The position numbers and the translations under genes were made by a program. A model generated the notes under the pieces. The model had not been told where the DNA came from. It worked only from the letters and a program-made list of their open reading frames with translations, and searched no databases. A stretch of DNA of 64,000 nucleotides from Hyaloscypha bicolor E (lineage: Eukaryota > Ascomycota > Leotiomycetes > Helotiales > Hyaloscyphaceae), in contig NW_020194594.1 in the NCBI RefSeq assembly GCF_002865645.1, positions 310,001 to 374,000 on the forward strand. The letters are read 5' to 3'. This document shows positions 45,673-56,241 of the stretch, piece after piece. The first letter of the stretch is position 1, and each line of letters begins with the position of its first letter.

Positions 45673-48198
45673 CTAATTCATAAATCCCTCAAGTCCAAGT
45701 CCAATACCATCATGCACCTTCGTCATATGTGTATAGCAAGGTTCGCTTGTATCGAAGACAGCCATACACACCCAGCAGATGTGCGCCTTGCAGCCTGCGC
45801 AAGTCATATGATTGCATCCCTCCGTCTTCTCCATCGGCGTCGTGCATTTAGGACAATCTTTGATATTAAGTTCTCTCTTCAACTTTGCGAGTGCCTCGTA
45901 TCCGCCTGATGCAATGTCTTTGTATTCTGCACATGTGTAGTTGCCGTGTCGCGAATGGCACGAGGTGCAGAGCGGCTCAAAACACTTTGGACACATGTAT
46001 ACCAGAGGCTTCGAGCTTGAGGTTGTAGTACACCTGTAGACATAGCCACAATCTGGAGTTGGGCAGTAACGCAAAGTCTGTGGGTGGCGTTGGATGTACT
46101 CTTCGAAGGTTGACTTGAGTACAGTTTCGAAGACAGGTGACGAGACATGGTCCTTTACTTCGCGTAAGGTGAATACGGTTGAGCACGTTCCTTCGTCGCC
46201 TTGGCATTTGATCTGGAATTCGTCTTGGCTGGTCGATGCGGCGGATCTGCAGCATTCTTCGAAGCACTCAAGGCAGTATGTGTGCTTGCACGAAGTTTTG
46301 ATGGGATTGTCGGCTTCGCAGAAGCAGATAGGGCAGTCTCCTTCAACTCTAGTAGGATCACCCGAGAGGGAAGGGATTGGGACAGCATGCCTGCCGTCCA
46401 TAATTGCCAGAGCTGTTTCATACTGCTGCTGTGTGCCATTGATAGTAATTTTTCTCCATACCACGTTGAAAATGGCCACGTTCCTTCCCAATGCTTGTTC
46501 AATGCTCTTGAAGCCACCATGAATAGTCCAGGAGAACTGATGGGATTGGAGATCTATTTCGTAGCTCGAAGAAGATTCTTCTCTAAGCATGTCGGTGATT
46601 TGACGAACCACTTGCCGGAAGTTCTCGGGAGGTCCATAGAACCGGAGCTGCCGCATTGATTTGTCTCTGATGATGACAGCGTGGAGTTCCTCCGCGATTG
46701 ACTTGAGCTTCGTGTACGCCCTTCCATTGCTGCTGAGTGCTGTATCCCAAACCGCATTCTCGCCATCCGTTAGGACAACCCCATTCAAAATTTCGTCAAG
46801 AGTTCTACGCGCATCGACCAAGTATTTCGCGTTATCGCCCTCAACCTTCAGTGTTGTATACTGATGTAAGGTGTCATGGTAAACCCGGAACACGAGATGC
46901 TGCTCTTTCCATACCTTGCCTACCTTGTCGATTCTGCTCTTCGAGACGATATAGACTTTTGTGGAAATTTTGATTTTGGCTGAATGAACCAGTGTTATGG
47001 TGAGTTGGCCGTCTCCAAGGATACCAAGTGGCCTATTATTCAGCGAGCATGCCGACCTGGCGTCGACTTCATCCTGAAACCAGGCCGTAGCTTTCACTCG
47101 TTTTCCCTTCAACGTGGGCGCAAGATAGAAGTTCTCGAGCGGGCCATGCTTCTCCAAGTGCGACCGAACTTCAACACTGACTTCCGCTTCGGACCCTCGG
47201 TAACTAACCACTCCCAATTCAATGTGCCGTGGGTTGTCATGCGGAGAGGTGATGGCTCCTTCGATGTCTTTGGATGTCGCATCGCCTGGCACGTCGCTCA
47301 ATGCAATAGTCCAGGCTACAGGATTGTACGAATAGCCGCCTCGACTCCCTCGACTCCCTTGACTGGGACTTCGCCTCGCAATGGAGGATTTGACAATTTG
47401 ACCTAAGCATTTGTACCTACCTTCATTGAACTTCTGTGCGACCCTGTTTGCTATATCACCATTGCCAAAATTAACCCATGCACTTCGAGTTGCTCTATGC
47501 CAGGATATGTAGACCTTTCTGGAATTTGTCCCCTTGATATCAATGGGCATTGGTGTTGCGCAAAGGGTAGACCTCAGTTCCTTGAGTCTAGTGCTCAGCT
47601 TCCTGGCAAATAACGGGTCTTCCACTTTCACCATGGCCTTGGTCTCCGACAATGCAGCATATCCAGGGATGCGAATGCAATTGACGTTCAAGTCAAAGCC
47701 TAAGGCTCGAAGGATCTCGACTACTGCTACAGGTGTGGTGCCTGGCGGAAGGCCAGTAACGCATGCAAGAGAGAAGTCTGCTGGGAGAGACACTTTGATA
47801 ACATGACCGAATTCATTGAAATAGACTGATGCTCCTAAAAGATTTCGAATAAAATCATCATCGCGCTCTTGGTCCTGTTCATTGTATCAATACGGATTTC
47901 AAGACGAGTGGAAGGAAGAATTGTTTGCCTTCTCTTCATTGACCTCAAAATGCTGGTTAGTGTTCATATCCAGTCTAGGGCCGTCTACATCATGCAGATA
48001 TGGGCAAGAGCCGTTTTGACAACCTCCAGGGCGCGAGAAAAATCTGCACGGAACTTGTGCGCGGGAGTCTGAAGGTGCTTGAGGTGAGCTTATGATTCCC
48101 TCATGAATGAAGTTGCAAGAGCCTTCGTTTCGACAGGATCCCCGAGCAAAGAACTTGCACGGTATCATCTTATTCGGCGCCATCATGCTATGGGTCAT
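45673..48198 (-). CDS. CCCH / RRM-like / RING-IBR-RING (RBR) E3 ubiquitin ligase
   Basis: Exon 1 (48198-47944, 85 aa) carries two CCCH fingers: C14-x7-C22-x5-C28-x3-H32 and C51-x8-C60-x4-C65-x3-H69. A 69-nt intron (GTCAAT...AACAG) joins exon 2 (47874-45673), for 818 aa in total. The middle has RNA-binding-like beta-alpha segments (VTGLPPGTTPVAVVEILRAL; WTIALSDVPGDAT). The C-terminal third is a full RBR: RING1 starting CPICFCEADNPIKTSCKHTYC, an IBR with RYCPTPDCGYVYRC and CHSRHGNYTC, and RING2 CPKCTTPMEKTEGCNHMTC, where the Cys of GCNHM is the expected catalytic residue. RBR ligases pass ubiquitin through a thioester on RING2. The RNA-binding modules suggest an RNA-linked substrate. The donor GTCAAT is non-standard, so the exon 1 junction is the weak point. 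Confidence 0.85.
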
Positions 48199-48289
48199 GA
48201 GGGTTGAAAGGTTGAGCTCGTGTTCAAAGTCTGGTGGTGCAGTTGGGCAGAAAATTGTCCAACGACCCAACACGTGATTAAGCAGAATT

Positions 48290-48391
48290 CTGGTCGCTCA
48301 CGGGTCAGATCAGTGACCATTCACCATGAGCGACCGCACGATAACTGGTCATTGGGTGGTGACTGGTCACTAAGGTGACGGGAGCAACCAG
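48290..48391. repeat. Imperfect inverted repeat (hairpin)
   Basis: ctggtcgctcacgggtcaga with cagtgaccattcacc (48290-48325) is complementary, imperfectly, to 48354-48391, which contains ggtggtgactggtcacta and ends caaccag. The loop is about 28 bp. It lies between the RBR gene and the F-box-like gene, which diverge from here. Confidence 0.6.
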
Positions 48392-48744
48392 TCGCGGTCG
48401 AGGGGTCCACAGGGCGGCGATGAGCACATTCAACGCGTCCTGCAGCCTAATTGTCTCTCGCGTTGAAGATCCAGAGGGCAAATAGGCAGAAGTGAACCAA
48501 GTACCAGGTCAAACGATTCACCGGGTAAAACACACGTCACGATACAACCGAGAGATTTCTAGAACTCTCGTCCATTCTAGAAGAGAAGCGTGAAGCTCGT
48601 AGATACTTGGGAGCGAGGCTAAATACTTTTTAGCGCGATAATTAAGCGAAATACGTGCCTGAGGCTTAAACGAATTTTCCCCCTCACACTGGTGCCTTGG
48701 GAGGAGCCAACGCAGAATCCAGCACCCTCTGGGGATCAGCCGCA
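48392..48744. other. Promoter region between divergent genes
   Basis: No gene is recognised. The short minus-strand frame 48518-48745 has no domain. Confidence 0.35.
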
Positions 48745-49431
48745 ATGAACGCCGAGGAAACTGCAGAAGAAATACACATCTTCTTCACCCTCCCTCCAGA
48801 GATCCGGCATCAAATATACCGTCTCCTCCTCGCCCCCAAAGACGAAAAGCGCTGGATCCACCACGCAATCCTCCAATGCTCGCGGCGCTTCAACGAAGAA
48901 GGCACAACCATCCTCTACCGCGAGCAAACCTTCAAGCTAGAATGGCTCACCGGCTCAGAGTCACTCCTTAAAGTCTGGTTCCCTTCATCTGAGAAGTTCA
49001 ACCTCGTTACAAGGATGACGATCGATCCATATGTCGGTGTCGCGGAGAAGAGAGTGCGTCACAGTGATACGGCGAACGAAGTGCTGTCAAAGTTTCCAGC
49101 GTTGTCTGAGGTTGAAATCGAGCTCACCCGTTTCCCCGCTAGTTCTAGTCTCAGCTTCCTTCGTGGGGTGAGGGAGCAACTTGACAGGATTGAGAAAGTG
49201 ATTTTAGTGTTGTCGATTGCGCCGTATCCTAGTCTTACCAGTGATACACCACAGGTGGCGTTGAGAGAGAAGTACAAGTTCGGGTGTGGAGATATCTTTT
49301 ACGTTCCTCATGGATATTTGGGTAGGGGGGTGAAGATGGAGTATCAGCCACCTAAGGCGGGGTTTCAGCTATTCGGAGCACAGGCAATTCTGCGGTTGAC
49401 GCTGGAGAAGGAGACATCTGTGCTGGCCTAG
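48745..49431 (+). CDS. F-box-like / 2EXR-like fungal protein
   Basis: Intronless, 228 aa from ATG 48745 (CGCAATGAAC context). Near residues 13-29 it has FFTLPPEIRHQIYRLLL, the Leu-Pro-x-E-I/L-R-x-x-I-Y motif of fungal F-box or 2EXR-type N-terminal domains. AILQCSRRFNEEGTTILYRE follows, the usual second half, in which 'cr.l..E...lly' leads into a strand. The C-terminal part is unclassified. Such proteins may be SCF ubiquitin-ligase adaptors, but many fungal members are uncharacterised. It is divergent from the RBR E3 gene, which is suggestive but not proof of a shared pathway. Confidence 0.72.
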   Translation: MNAEETAEEIHIFFTLPPEIRHQIYRLLLAPKDEKRWIHHAILQCSRRFNEEGTTILYREQTFKLEWLTGSESLLKVWFPSSEKFNLVTRMTIDPYVGVAEKRVRHSDTANEVLSKFPALSEVEIELTRFPASSSLSFLRGVREQLDRIEKVILVLSIAPYPSLTSDTPQVALREKYKFGCGDIFYVPHGYLGRGVKMEYQPPKAGFQLFGAQAILRLTLEKETSVLA

Positions 49432-49529
49432 GATGATGAGATGGAAGCCTTGGGGAGGTGGTGGCAGTTTAATTCCGGATCATGAGGCTCTCGTCCCCAC
49501 AAACTTCGATCTTCAATGGGGACACGAGT

Positions 49530-52395
49530 TTAGCCAGTGGCCTGCACATATTGTGCTAGCCTCAACTTCGCCAGATCTTTCGCCTGGCTAAACTTGGTCA
49601 TAAATTGTTGGAGGTCTTGTTGTTGGTCAGCTTGGTTTCTCAGTTATACAAACATTGCGGGTACACCTACTTGTATGTGCGTCAAATTGAATAATGACAT
49701 GCTTCAGCTTTTTCAGAACTTCAGTCCCTGTCAGCCGTTTGTGCATACCAGCAGCTGCCAGGTCCCATCTACTGGCGTCGCTTGTTTCTGGTGACCGTCG
49801 CGCAGGGAGGTAGGATCCTTTGCGCTCGATGACACAACTGTATGATTGACTGTGAGTATCATCGCTCTCACTGAGTTCGTGCTCAACAGTTACATCTGTG
49901 CTGACTTTATTGGTGTTAGCTTGATGCAGAAGCGCGCCTCAGAAGTCAGCTTACTGTCCACGACGAGGAAAGATCTCAGGGTCTCTTCTCGCTCGCCATC
50001 ATGCGCTGGTGCTTTATGAGCGAACAGAACGATACAAGGTAGCACAGGGGCGCTATAGATCGCCACCTTCGTACTGCTAGCACCCGCAGAACTGTCAAAG
50101 TTTGGCAGCGAAGGTGGATCATTAACAACTGAACTCCTCGACGACGACGAGGACCGCATTCCAGAGGAAAACATCGACAGAGCAGATGCTGAAGACTTCC
50201 TCCTTGCAAACTTGCTGCTTGTGAATGACGTCTGTGATGCTCTTCTCGAGTCAGGAGGTGTTGAGCTCGGCGATGAGTAGGGACCTTTCGTTGACGTTTG
50301 GATGTTGATATTTGGTGGTGGTGCGAGCCAGAGCTGGAGTCGGCAGAGATCCTGTCTTCGCATTCCGCCGAGTAGTTTGGATTCATAAGATGTGGTAAGT
50401 ACCCGAGTACTATTTGGTTGTCAGCTTCACTGATATGAGCGGTAAGGATCACACTCACTCGTCATGTATCACTTTATACCCAGTGACGGCGTACTGGAAC
50501 TCGAACATATCTGGATTCGACGTCAGCTTGAACGCATCGGTTGAGGGCACATTTGACGTGCCTTTGGTCTGGTAAAACGCAAGTGTACGAGATACAGGTG
50601 ACATGTCATCTGTCTTGAACACCATCGTTTGGGGATCTAAGGCCAGAGTGGTCCATGTCCTCTTTGCGTAAGATGGAACTATCTGTACCTTCTCGAGATC
50701 AAAACCATCCCTGGATCTAGGTCAGTCCTGACCCCCGAAGCTGGGACACGGCATACGTCGTTTCTTTCTCTCTTCCCCCAGATGCCTTCACAAGAAGCAA
50801 GTTGAACCGCTTCTCAGTCTGACGGAAAAGTTGCATAGTCTGCGTGTAGCCTGGATTAGCGCACCCCAGGTTGCTGGAAGTGTTAGAGGAAAGTCTTTGG
50901 TTAGGGAGGGATGCTCACGCGAATAATATTTTTGACCCAAATTCTGCGAGCTCTGTCTCCTTCATTGGGGCCGGCTCTGTATATCCTGGCCATATTTGTC
51001 TTTCCTTCTCGAAAATTTCAAGCAAGTCAGGTGTTGGTGGAGGAAGTAAGTGCCGTCCAAGGAGACGCCGCATTGCTTCGCAGAGTTCCGCATCAAACTT
51101 CGCAAAGAATCGCTCAACCGTCATTCCCCATCGATCTATTTGTTCTTCAAACTCATCAAGTGGCGCATAGTTTGCAATAATTTGGTAGTCGTGGGTTGCC
51201 TTCACCGTTCGAAGAATCCATGCCGCTTTCATGATATCGATTATGGTAACGAGGTACCTAATCTCGCTCTGCTGAAGTTGCTCCGGTGTCTTTGTGACTC
51301 TGTTGAAATAAAAGACAGCAGCATCAAGGCCAACATCCAAAGGAATAATGGACAGGTCAGGATAGACCTGCTGAGTAAGGGCTATGAAACTGCCTTCCAG
51401 TTCTGGGGGAATCCCCACCGGTTCTGTCGTCACGACGGGGAGGTGGTCTTTTCTTCCATCGTCCCCTCGAACTTGCTGTCCCAATTGCTCTGCTGCATTC
51501 AATATCGCATCCGTCGAATCAACGATTAATAAGAAACGATCTTCTAGGATTTTTCTGCGTTCATCAGTAACTTTCCAGTTCTTCCCGGATTGGGTCAACA
51601 ATGGGATGGGAGACCAACGCGTCCAACGTGTTGAAACAAATTGATAGCTGGCCAAGTGGTTAATTGATTTCATCATGCCCAGCGTATTTTTGAGGTGTAG
51701 TTACCTTTATATTATGAAAAGCAATTTTCTCTCTCAGCTTTTGAACCTCGGGATCAATCTGATGATACCAGCTGACATTCGACACGAATTCATCGCTCTT
51801 TTGGAAGTATGTCTCATCACTCAACAGACTCTGGCATTCATTCAATGTTTCTTTAAAATTGCCCAAGACTTGTACGGATGCAGCGTTTGCTCCTGACCCC
51901 GGTTTCGTAGATCGACTGGCCCGCTTCAAAGACCCTGCTTGCTGTTCCGCTCGCCTGACAACCTGGGAGAGCAGACTTAGGTTGATGGCAAGGCTCCTGA
52001 TATCCTCCCCAAACTCTCGATATTTCTGATCTGCTGATATTAGACATATTTTCGCTTCTTTCAAGTGTGAGGCAGACACTGACTGGCATTGTTTGCTTTC
52101 CTGAAACCAGTCTTGAAGAGGTATTGAGCTGTTGCTATGCCCTCCACGACGTCTTGAATACTGAGAGGGATCATTCTGGATGTTACCGAACGAAGGAATC
52201 AAATCTTTTAAAGACAGAAATGGCAAGGTCCAGCAAGGAACCACAAAACCACAAAGTGGTTTGTGATGTACCCGCTGATGATCGATGTTTGCTCTTGCAC
52301 CCGACCTGACTACCGATGCTGGATCTTTCGTTTGGGGAGGAGCCCAAATCTTGCCCAAACTTTCTGTCGGGATCCATTTTGGGCCGAAATTTCAC
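49530..52395 (-). CDS. Multi-exon gene of unknown family
   Basis: The 3' half is well supported: exons ending 50919, then 50873-50757, 50710-50459, 50409-49955, 49895-49671 and 49615-49530, joined in frame by GT-AG introns (GTGAGC, GTATGC, GTGAGT, GTAAGC and GTAGGT donors), with stop TAA at 49530. The 5' half includes a helical exon ending 51705 (KYREFGEDIRSLAINL ... QIDPEVQKLREKIAFHNIK) and a long frame 50919-51676 (KNWKVTDERRKILEDRF ... ILRTVKATHDYQIIANY). The junction between these two and the true start near 52300-52395 are unresolved. The early helical part resembles N-terminal regions of uncharacterised fungal proteins with an LR.RI.FHN.K motif. The later Ser-rich region and the surrounding strands match nothing I know. 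Confidence 0.55.
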
Positions 52396-53057
52396 TTTGC
52401 TTTTGCAAGATGGCGTCTAAGACATGTGTAAATCAACCCGAACGCTCGCAGCAAAGGGCTTCGGTAATATCCAGAAGCCAAGCATCATCGAACCGCCACA
52501 AAAACGCCTTTAAATAATGCAATCAGTTTCTGTCACCTTAGACTTTACTCCTAGAATTGCAACATGTAGTTTATGTGCGATACACGGGGTGGTTTGGGGG
52601 TTTGAGCAAGTTGAAGTCACGGCAAAGGACCGAGATGGTTTACTTTGCTGGCAAGTCCATTATGCGACCTATATTGACAACTGCAAGTGCAATCTTCTTG
52701 GCGGGAATATGTCTCATCTGGGGTAGAATCATGCACGATAAGAGGTCAGGCTTAGCGTCGTTCGTCTCGCTACCAGCGAGCCACTGGCAATACTTATCAG
52801 CTCCACGAAAGGATCTCTCCGTCGTTAAGTCAGACAGTGTAACAAATCAACTCCCGAGTTCAGATTCGAAGTATTGCCAATAGCTTGGCATCTAATTAGA
52901 TGACTGTAAAAGGTTTACGGCCACCTCGTACCATTAGACGGCCTGTTTCTTGAATTGATCCTGCTTCTCCCACGCCATCCATTCTCCTTTGCACTCGAAG
53001 GATTATTCCTTTCTTGAAGACGAAATATCTCCAGCAGAAATCTTATCGAATGGAAGA
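52396..53057. other. Intergenic, no gene recognised
   Basis: A plus-strand frame from ATG 52634 to 52883 encodes about 83 residues with one hydrophobic stretch (TTASAIFLAGICLIWG). It has no other support and is not called. The region probably holds the promoters of the two divergent flanking genes. Confidence 0.35.
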
Positions 53058-55380
53058 ATGACCTACTCAGGGAGCAACGCTCCGATTGCGGTGAACAATC
53101 ACGGATCAGATGAGGATCCAGAATGGAGCCCCGACCTTGATCCTGAGGACTTGCTTGAGCTTGAGGTAGCGGAACAGGATCCATCGAAGATCATCTCGCG
53201 AATGCCAAGAGAGTCGGTTCGTCTTGGATACTTTTCGACAATATGTTTGATCTCTAATCGCATGATTGGTAAGTCTCCGGCTCAAGGAAATGGAAGACTC
53301 TTCTGGTTAATTCTTGTGGCAGGAACCGGAATCTTTAATTCTGCGTCTGTCATATTCACAAATACTCAAAGCATAGGCATATCCCTGCTGTTATGGGCAT
53401 CCGGAGGAGTCATTGCTCTTGCAGGTGTCATTCTTTATATGGAGTTTGGCCTTACCATTCCACGTTGGCCATTTGGTCCAAATGGAGAGAAAACATCCAC
53501 TCCGCGAAGTGGGGACAATCTGAACTATGTATGAGCACTCTGGCAACCTCGATGTTCGTCAATTTGAAGCTAATCTAAATCGATACAGTTCAACTATCTT
53601 CTGAAGAAACCAACTTTCCTTGCAACTTGCTTGTTTGGAATAACTTTCATGGTCCTCGAGAACACTGCTGCAAATTCAGTATCTTTAGCACAAAACCTTA
53701 TCGATGCAGCTCACGCACAACAAACCCCGGGACGAATTATTGCCATTGCACTAGCTGCGAATACATTTGCCTGCCTACTACACACCATGTCTCGGAAGTG
53801 GGGCATCATTTTGAACAATGTTTTGGGTACTCTGAAGTTCATCCTCTTGATTTTCATCTTTATTATCGGGCTGATTTGGATTAATCGCGACGTCGCAAAC
53901 ACGAATCTCAGTATCAAAACATCCTTCTCAACACAGAACAGCCCTCGATTGCCGTACAGGTACGCTGAAGCATTGTTGTATGTCATGTACCCCCACGGCG
54001 GGTTCCATCAAATCAACTATGTACGTATCTGTCAAGCAACAAAACGGTACAGACACGATTACGTTCTTGCTAACGAGCAAGGTTATATCGGAGTTGAAAG
54101 AGCCACGGAAAACATTCCCACGCGCGTCTTGGTATGGGGTTCTCACAGTTATAATTCTATACAACGTTGTGATGTTGAGTTATGTATGTGATCGAACTCC
54201 CACTTAGTGGTTCTTCCAAGCTAATGGAGGCTCCATAGGCAGCAATCATTCCCAAGAAAGAATTGTTCACACCGGGAGGAATCGATGTGGGAGCACGCTT
54301 CTTCCAACTCACACTTGGGCATGCCATCACCAACCCCAAGCATCTGCAGACCTTCTTCTCTGTGATAAAAGCTATTTCAGCCATGGGAAATATTATTGTC
54401 GTTACTTTTACGGCTGCTCGAGGTAATCAAGCCACAGCCACAAACTCTCACTACCAGCTGATGTTCGAGTAGTAAAGCAGGAGATTGCAAAGGAAGGAAT
54501 TCTTCCATACTCCCTTTTCTTTGCACAAAGCTATGACTTCTCCTTTAGCCGTCTTTTCGGAAATAGCACCCCCAAAGCCGACATTACTTCAATGTACTCT
54601 GAGAAGACTCCAGCCACCGCATTACTTCTTCACTGGATACTAACAACAATCCTGGTCATCGTTCCAGTTCTGGCCATAAAACCTTCGCCATACTCCGCCA
54701 CTCCAGCACAAAGCTTTTTGGCAGCCGTCTTTGCATACGACATTGATATTGTTTGTTTTACCGCCCTCTCATTTGGACTTCTATACCTTCGTTTATCCCC
54801 TAGACTCCACTGGGCGGAGAAATCCCAGTTAAAGTACCCGGCGCTGAGCATTACCGCTGCTCTCATCGTCCTCACTGGATGTTTGTTTCCCCTCATATTA
54901 ATATGGGTACCCGATCCTGCTTTTAAGAAGCAATCTCGAACGGCGAATCTGCTCCCATGGTTTACGAGTGGCACTGCAGCCGTTTGCCTCGTCCTGTTTT
55001 CGTTCCTTTACTGGGTAGTGTTCCGAGTGTATGTCAAGGTTCGATCAGCTCGTGAGGGAAAGACTCTCCACGTCAGAAGAGAACCGAAATTCAAACATGA
55101 CACTCACGGGTTGACTCAGGTGCTTGAGATTGTGTCTCTGGAATGGAAAAGGGAGGTGGGGCTGCGACTGGACGAGATTGCGGAAACGGATGACGGATTT
55201 AGATCGGGTACTATGTCACCTGTCACGGAGAGCGTTTCTGTGGCACAAAGTCGTGGTAGAGCGAGTTATCGAACTGATACTGGGATCTCCCGGGCTTCCG
55301 CTCATGAGGAGGTCATGAGCCAGCCCGCTGTCAGGCGCAAACCCGTGAGGTATGAATTGCCGGTGCCAGAACATATCTAA
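53058..55380 (+). CDS. Amino-acid permease (APC superfamily, methionine-permease-like)
   Basis: Six exons: 53058-53268, 53323-53528, 53589-54020, 54082-54183, 54239-54422 and 54473-55380, in one frame of 680 aa. All introns are 50-61 nt with GTAAGT/GTATG/GTACGT/GTAATC donors. After an acidic cytosolic N-terminus comes RLGYFSTICLISNRMIGTGIFNS, the TM1 signature of LAT/MUP-type permeases. ISLLLWASGGVIALAG, FGLTIPR and GGFHQINY|VISELKEPRKTFPR (the conserved TM6 loop region) follow. Further transmembrane helices (LHWILTTILVIVPVLAI, ALSITAALIVLTGCLFPLIL, CLVLFSFLYWVVFRVYV) lead to a long charged C-terminal tail. Members import neutral amino acids or methionine across the plasma membrane by proton symport. 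The transported amino acid is inferred, not shown. Confidence 0.9.
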
Positions 55381-56241
55381 TACTTGATCCTTGGACTATT
55401 CAACTTTACATATTGAAAAGAAGGGTGCATTTGTCAATGCGACAGCATATGACAGGGTTTTGTAATGACGACCATCACATGTCACGTGCCACACCTCCTG
55501 CTACTTAGCAGTCTTGAACACTTTCCGGGCCCAATTGAACAAGAACCTGCAATTTTCCAAACTCAAATTCATTTCAGAAGTATGTGAGATGTCTCGAGTC
55601 ACAAGGTTGCGCTGAAAATGAATTTCTACCATTGTCAGGATTCTTGAACAACCATGAAATCCATTTTTGGAGCTTCATCTCCACCTTCTCGCTCAATTCC
55701 ACGGCATCTACAATCACCAAACAGCACTGTATACATATCGTTTCAATCTCAAAGCTTTCCCAATTTGCGCAGCGTCCTATATCCCCACCATATACCTTAG
55801 TCTACTTGCACCCATCTTTCAAATTCCTCTGGAATCTTGTCTACCCAGCTAAGTCGAATAGCTACCGTAGGGGCGTCCCATGACGGTGACTTGGGCCTGT
55901 TACTGAGGGTAGCAGATCGAAGCACACGGAGTGTTTGAGACGGAGTAGTCGTGTAGATCACAGAGGAGACGATCGCGGGATGGATTACATTCCATGGACC
56001 AGGGAGGCGAGAGCAGCTGTTGTGTCGTAAATTTCGCCTTTCCATATAGTAAATTTGGGCGTACCGTGGGAGGCTAGGTCCGAGAGGAGTTTGTTGACAG
56101 TAAACTGATGGCCGTGGACCTTGCAGTGATTGGTCCTGTCAGTGGCAACCTGGAAGTTAAAAGGACAGCATAGAAATCACCACAAATGTTAGAACGAAGA
56201 CTTGTCTGGAGCTATCCGGCGTGGCTTTCCTAATCAATGCT
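55381..56241. other. Intergenic, no gene recognised
   Basis: Convergent 3' flanks of the permease and the HET gene. Short frames here lack motifs. Confidence 0.35.

Noticed and set aside
52634..52883. Possible small membrane protein
   Set aside because: A single hydrophobic stretch with no family, splice or context support.
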